Positions 62,516 to 64,000 of a DNA stretch of 64,000 bases are shown here, piece after piece; within the stretch, counting starts at the first letter, position 1, and each line of letters starts with the position of its first letter. The DNA lies in assembly GCF_905147045.1 (NCBI RefSeq), contig NC_065898.1:11594001-11658000 (forward strand). The letters run 5' to 3'. A model generated the notes under the pieces. It worked only from the letters and a program-made list of their open reading frames with translations. It had not been told where the DNA came from and made no database searches. The stretch is from Nymphalis io (lineage: Eukaryota; Arthropoda; Insecta; Lepidoptera; Nymphalidae). The translations under genes and the position numbers were made by a program.

Positions 62516-62938
62516 CTCTTCTCTAAAAATTAAAAATTATGTTTTTCTGTGAAAGTATTCAATATGCTTCGACAGCCAGACATTTTGTATAGTTACGAAT
62601 ACTGGCCGGGTCAGTGAATTGATATTATATTCAAAGTGAATACAGGTGGGAATGAATTGCAAATTCGTTCTGAGTGCGGTTTTCTTATTTTTTTTTAGAT
62701 TAGGTTTATACAAGTCTAGCCTTATAATAACACGCTAGGAGTTGTAGTGGCGGGTTGGCTGTTAGCTCTCTCACTAATTAGTTTGAAATATTATTCCGAG
62801 TAATTAAGTAAATATTGTTATATGACTAATTGAGCTGTTTTGCTGACTAATGTAATGCAATTGGGATTTATTCAATTGTATAATTATTATTATAAAAAAA
62901 ATAATTGTTGATAACTTCACGTTTTAATTGCTTAAGTG

Positions 62939-63206
62939 ACGGGCCGGTTGGCGTGGTTGGCAGATACTTGCCTTTCACGCCGAAGGTTGTGGGTTCGATT
63001 TCCACCCAGGACATACATTTGTATGTATGAACATGTCTGTTTGTCCTGAGTCTGGGTGCAATTATCTATATAAGTGTGTATTTACAAAAGAAAAGTAGTA
63101 TATGTAGTATATCAGTTGTCTGGTTTCCTTAGTACAAGCTCTGCTTAGTTTGGGATCAGATGGCCGTGTGTGAATAATGTCCCCGGATATTATTATTATT
63201 ATTATA
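62939..63206 (+). repeat. SINE-D copy, full length
   Basis: It has the tRNA-Glu-like head (gccggttggcgtggttgg, gggttcgatttccacccag), a body as at 33110 and a (TTA)n tail near 63190. Confidence 0.78.
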
Positions 63207-64000
63207 AGTAATACATAATAATAATAGGTATTTAATAGAACATAATTTCGTGGTAGTTACTGAACCATATGACCATATTGTCGTGAGTGACGCAGGTCCG
63301 ATTCTGTCTTTGACAGTTCGGTACATAACACATTATGAGCATCGTTATAATATTTTTTATTCTTCAATATTATGTACTTTAAAAAAAAATGTTTTATGTT
63401 TATTCTCAACCTTTTTTTTTGTTGCGGCACACTTTAAACGATTTCTACATTGGGCAGCACACAAAAAATATGTAATTATAAAATTTCTTTACTTACCTAT
63501 ACACACTGTGTAAAATAGATACCGATCCCAATCAAATTTTATTGATTTAAATATTTATTCCTGTTAAAAGGATTTTTCTTTTTAAATCATATTATTTAAT
63601 AATATTAACATAATTATGTCTAAAATTTGTTGGTTCAGAATCTCTGATTCATACTAATATAAAGTCAGTGAGTTTGTATTGTACTTTTTATAAATATGAT
63701 TAGGAAGAGTATGCTTGCGTTTGATATCACAATTATTGAGGGAGGTTATATGCACACAACCCCTGAGGACTAATATTTCCCGCAAACCACTTCACACGCG
63801 TGCGGAAACTAGTTTATTATAATGTAACGTTATACAAAAATTATTCTCTCTTCTTTATGTATATAAAGAGATAATGTGTAAATGCTTTACCCCTATTTAT
63901 GTTGTAGTCGGTTAGAAAGAGAAAGTCTTAATCTACTTTACTTTAATATAATTTACATGGGTAGATAATTTATTAGAAAATCGGTTTTATGGTAATTACG

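Larger units (their letters stand above)
52239..64000 (+). other. Pten intron 1 (to window end)
   Basis: No Pten exon or other gene is recognised. It contains SINE-B copies (56557, 59238, 60640, 61783), a SINE-D copy (62939), SINE-C and unclassified repeat fragments, and AT-rich sequence. Short ORFs such as 58083-58436 and 57345-57551 have no recognisable coding signature. Confidence 0.55.

Noticed and set aside
1..64000. CRISPR arrays, operons or prokaryotic systems
   Set aside because: Introns, SINEs and LINEs show a eukaryotic nuclear genome; no spaced direct-repeat array is present.

Overview
The window is AT-rich, intron-containing nuclear DNA from an insect, very probably a butterfly or moth. 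Three things point to this: several tRNA-derived SINE families of the kind common in Lepidoptera (one resembles Metulj elements), RTE and Jockey-like LINE fragments, and recognisable insect genes. All gene models are read from splice-consistent ORFs; no search was run.

Layout. (1) 557-4975, + strand: the 3' part of a large gene for a low-complexity protein of more than 1,090 residues that ends in an atypical bromodomain; its 5' end lies outside the window. (2) 4976-10754: gene-free, with a MITE, SINEs and repeat fragments. (3) 10755-11589 and 22199-26481, + strand: two tandem paralogues of AA15-type copper lytic polysaccharide monooxygenases (LPMOs). The second has two extra exons that add a basic tail. 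Between them lie a tRNA-Asp gene, several SINEs and a LINE fragment; an RTE element sits in the last intron of the second gene. (4) 30243-36476, - strand: a complete eight-exon ATAD1/Msp1 (Drosophila nmd) gene, the mitochondrial outer-membrane AAA+ extractase. (5) 37270-45342, + strand: a complete twelve-exon NOM1 gene (nucleolar MIF4G/MA3 protein), divergent from ATAD1 across a ~0.8 kb shared promoter region. (6) 45626-51650: a perfect hairpin, a small secreted-peptide-like ORF, a possible TATA/initiator promoter and more SINEs. (7) 51650-52238, + strand: the GC-rich 5' leader and first coding exon of Pten. Its intron 1 runs past the window end through repeats.

The genes do not form a pathway. 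The AA15 pair should act outside cells on chitin or a similar polysaccharide, ATAD1 on the mitochondrial and peroxisomal surface, NOM1 in ribosome biogenesis, and Pten in PI3K signalling.

The points I found most worth a second look are: an in-frame upstream ATG in the Pten leader that would give a 43-residue extension starting MGICVSC, a myristoylation/palmitoylation-like start; U12-type (minor spliceosome) donors in Pten intron 1 and NOM1 intron 2; a bromodomain whose acetyl-lysine-binding Asn appears replaced by Leu; fold-back rearrangements at retroelement copies; and a partial NOM1 exon copy just after its own splice donor.
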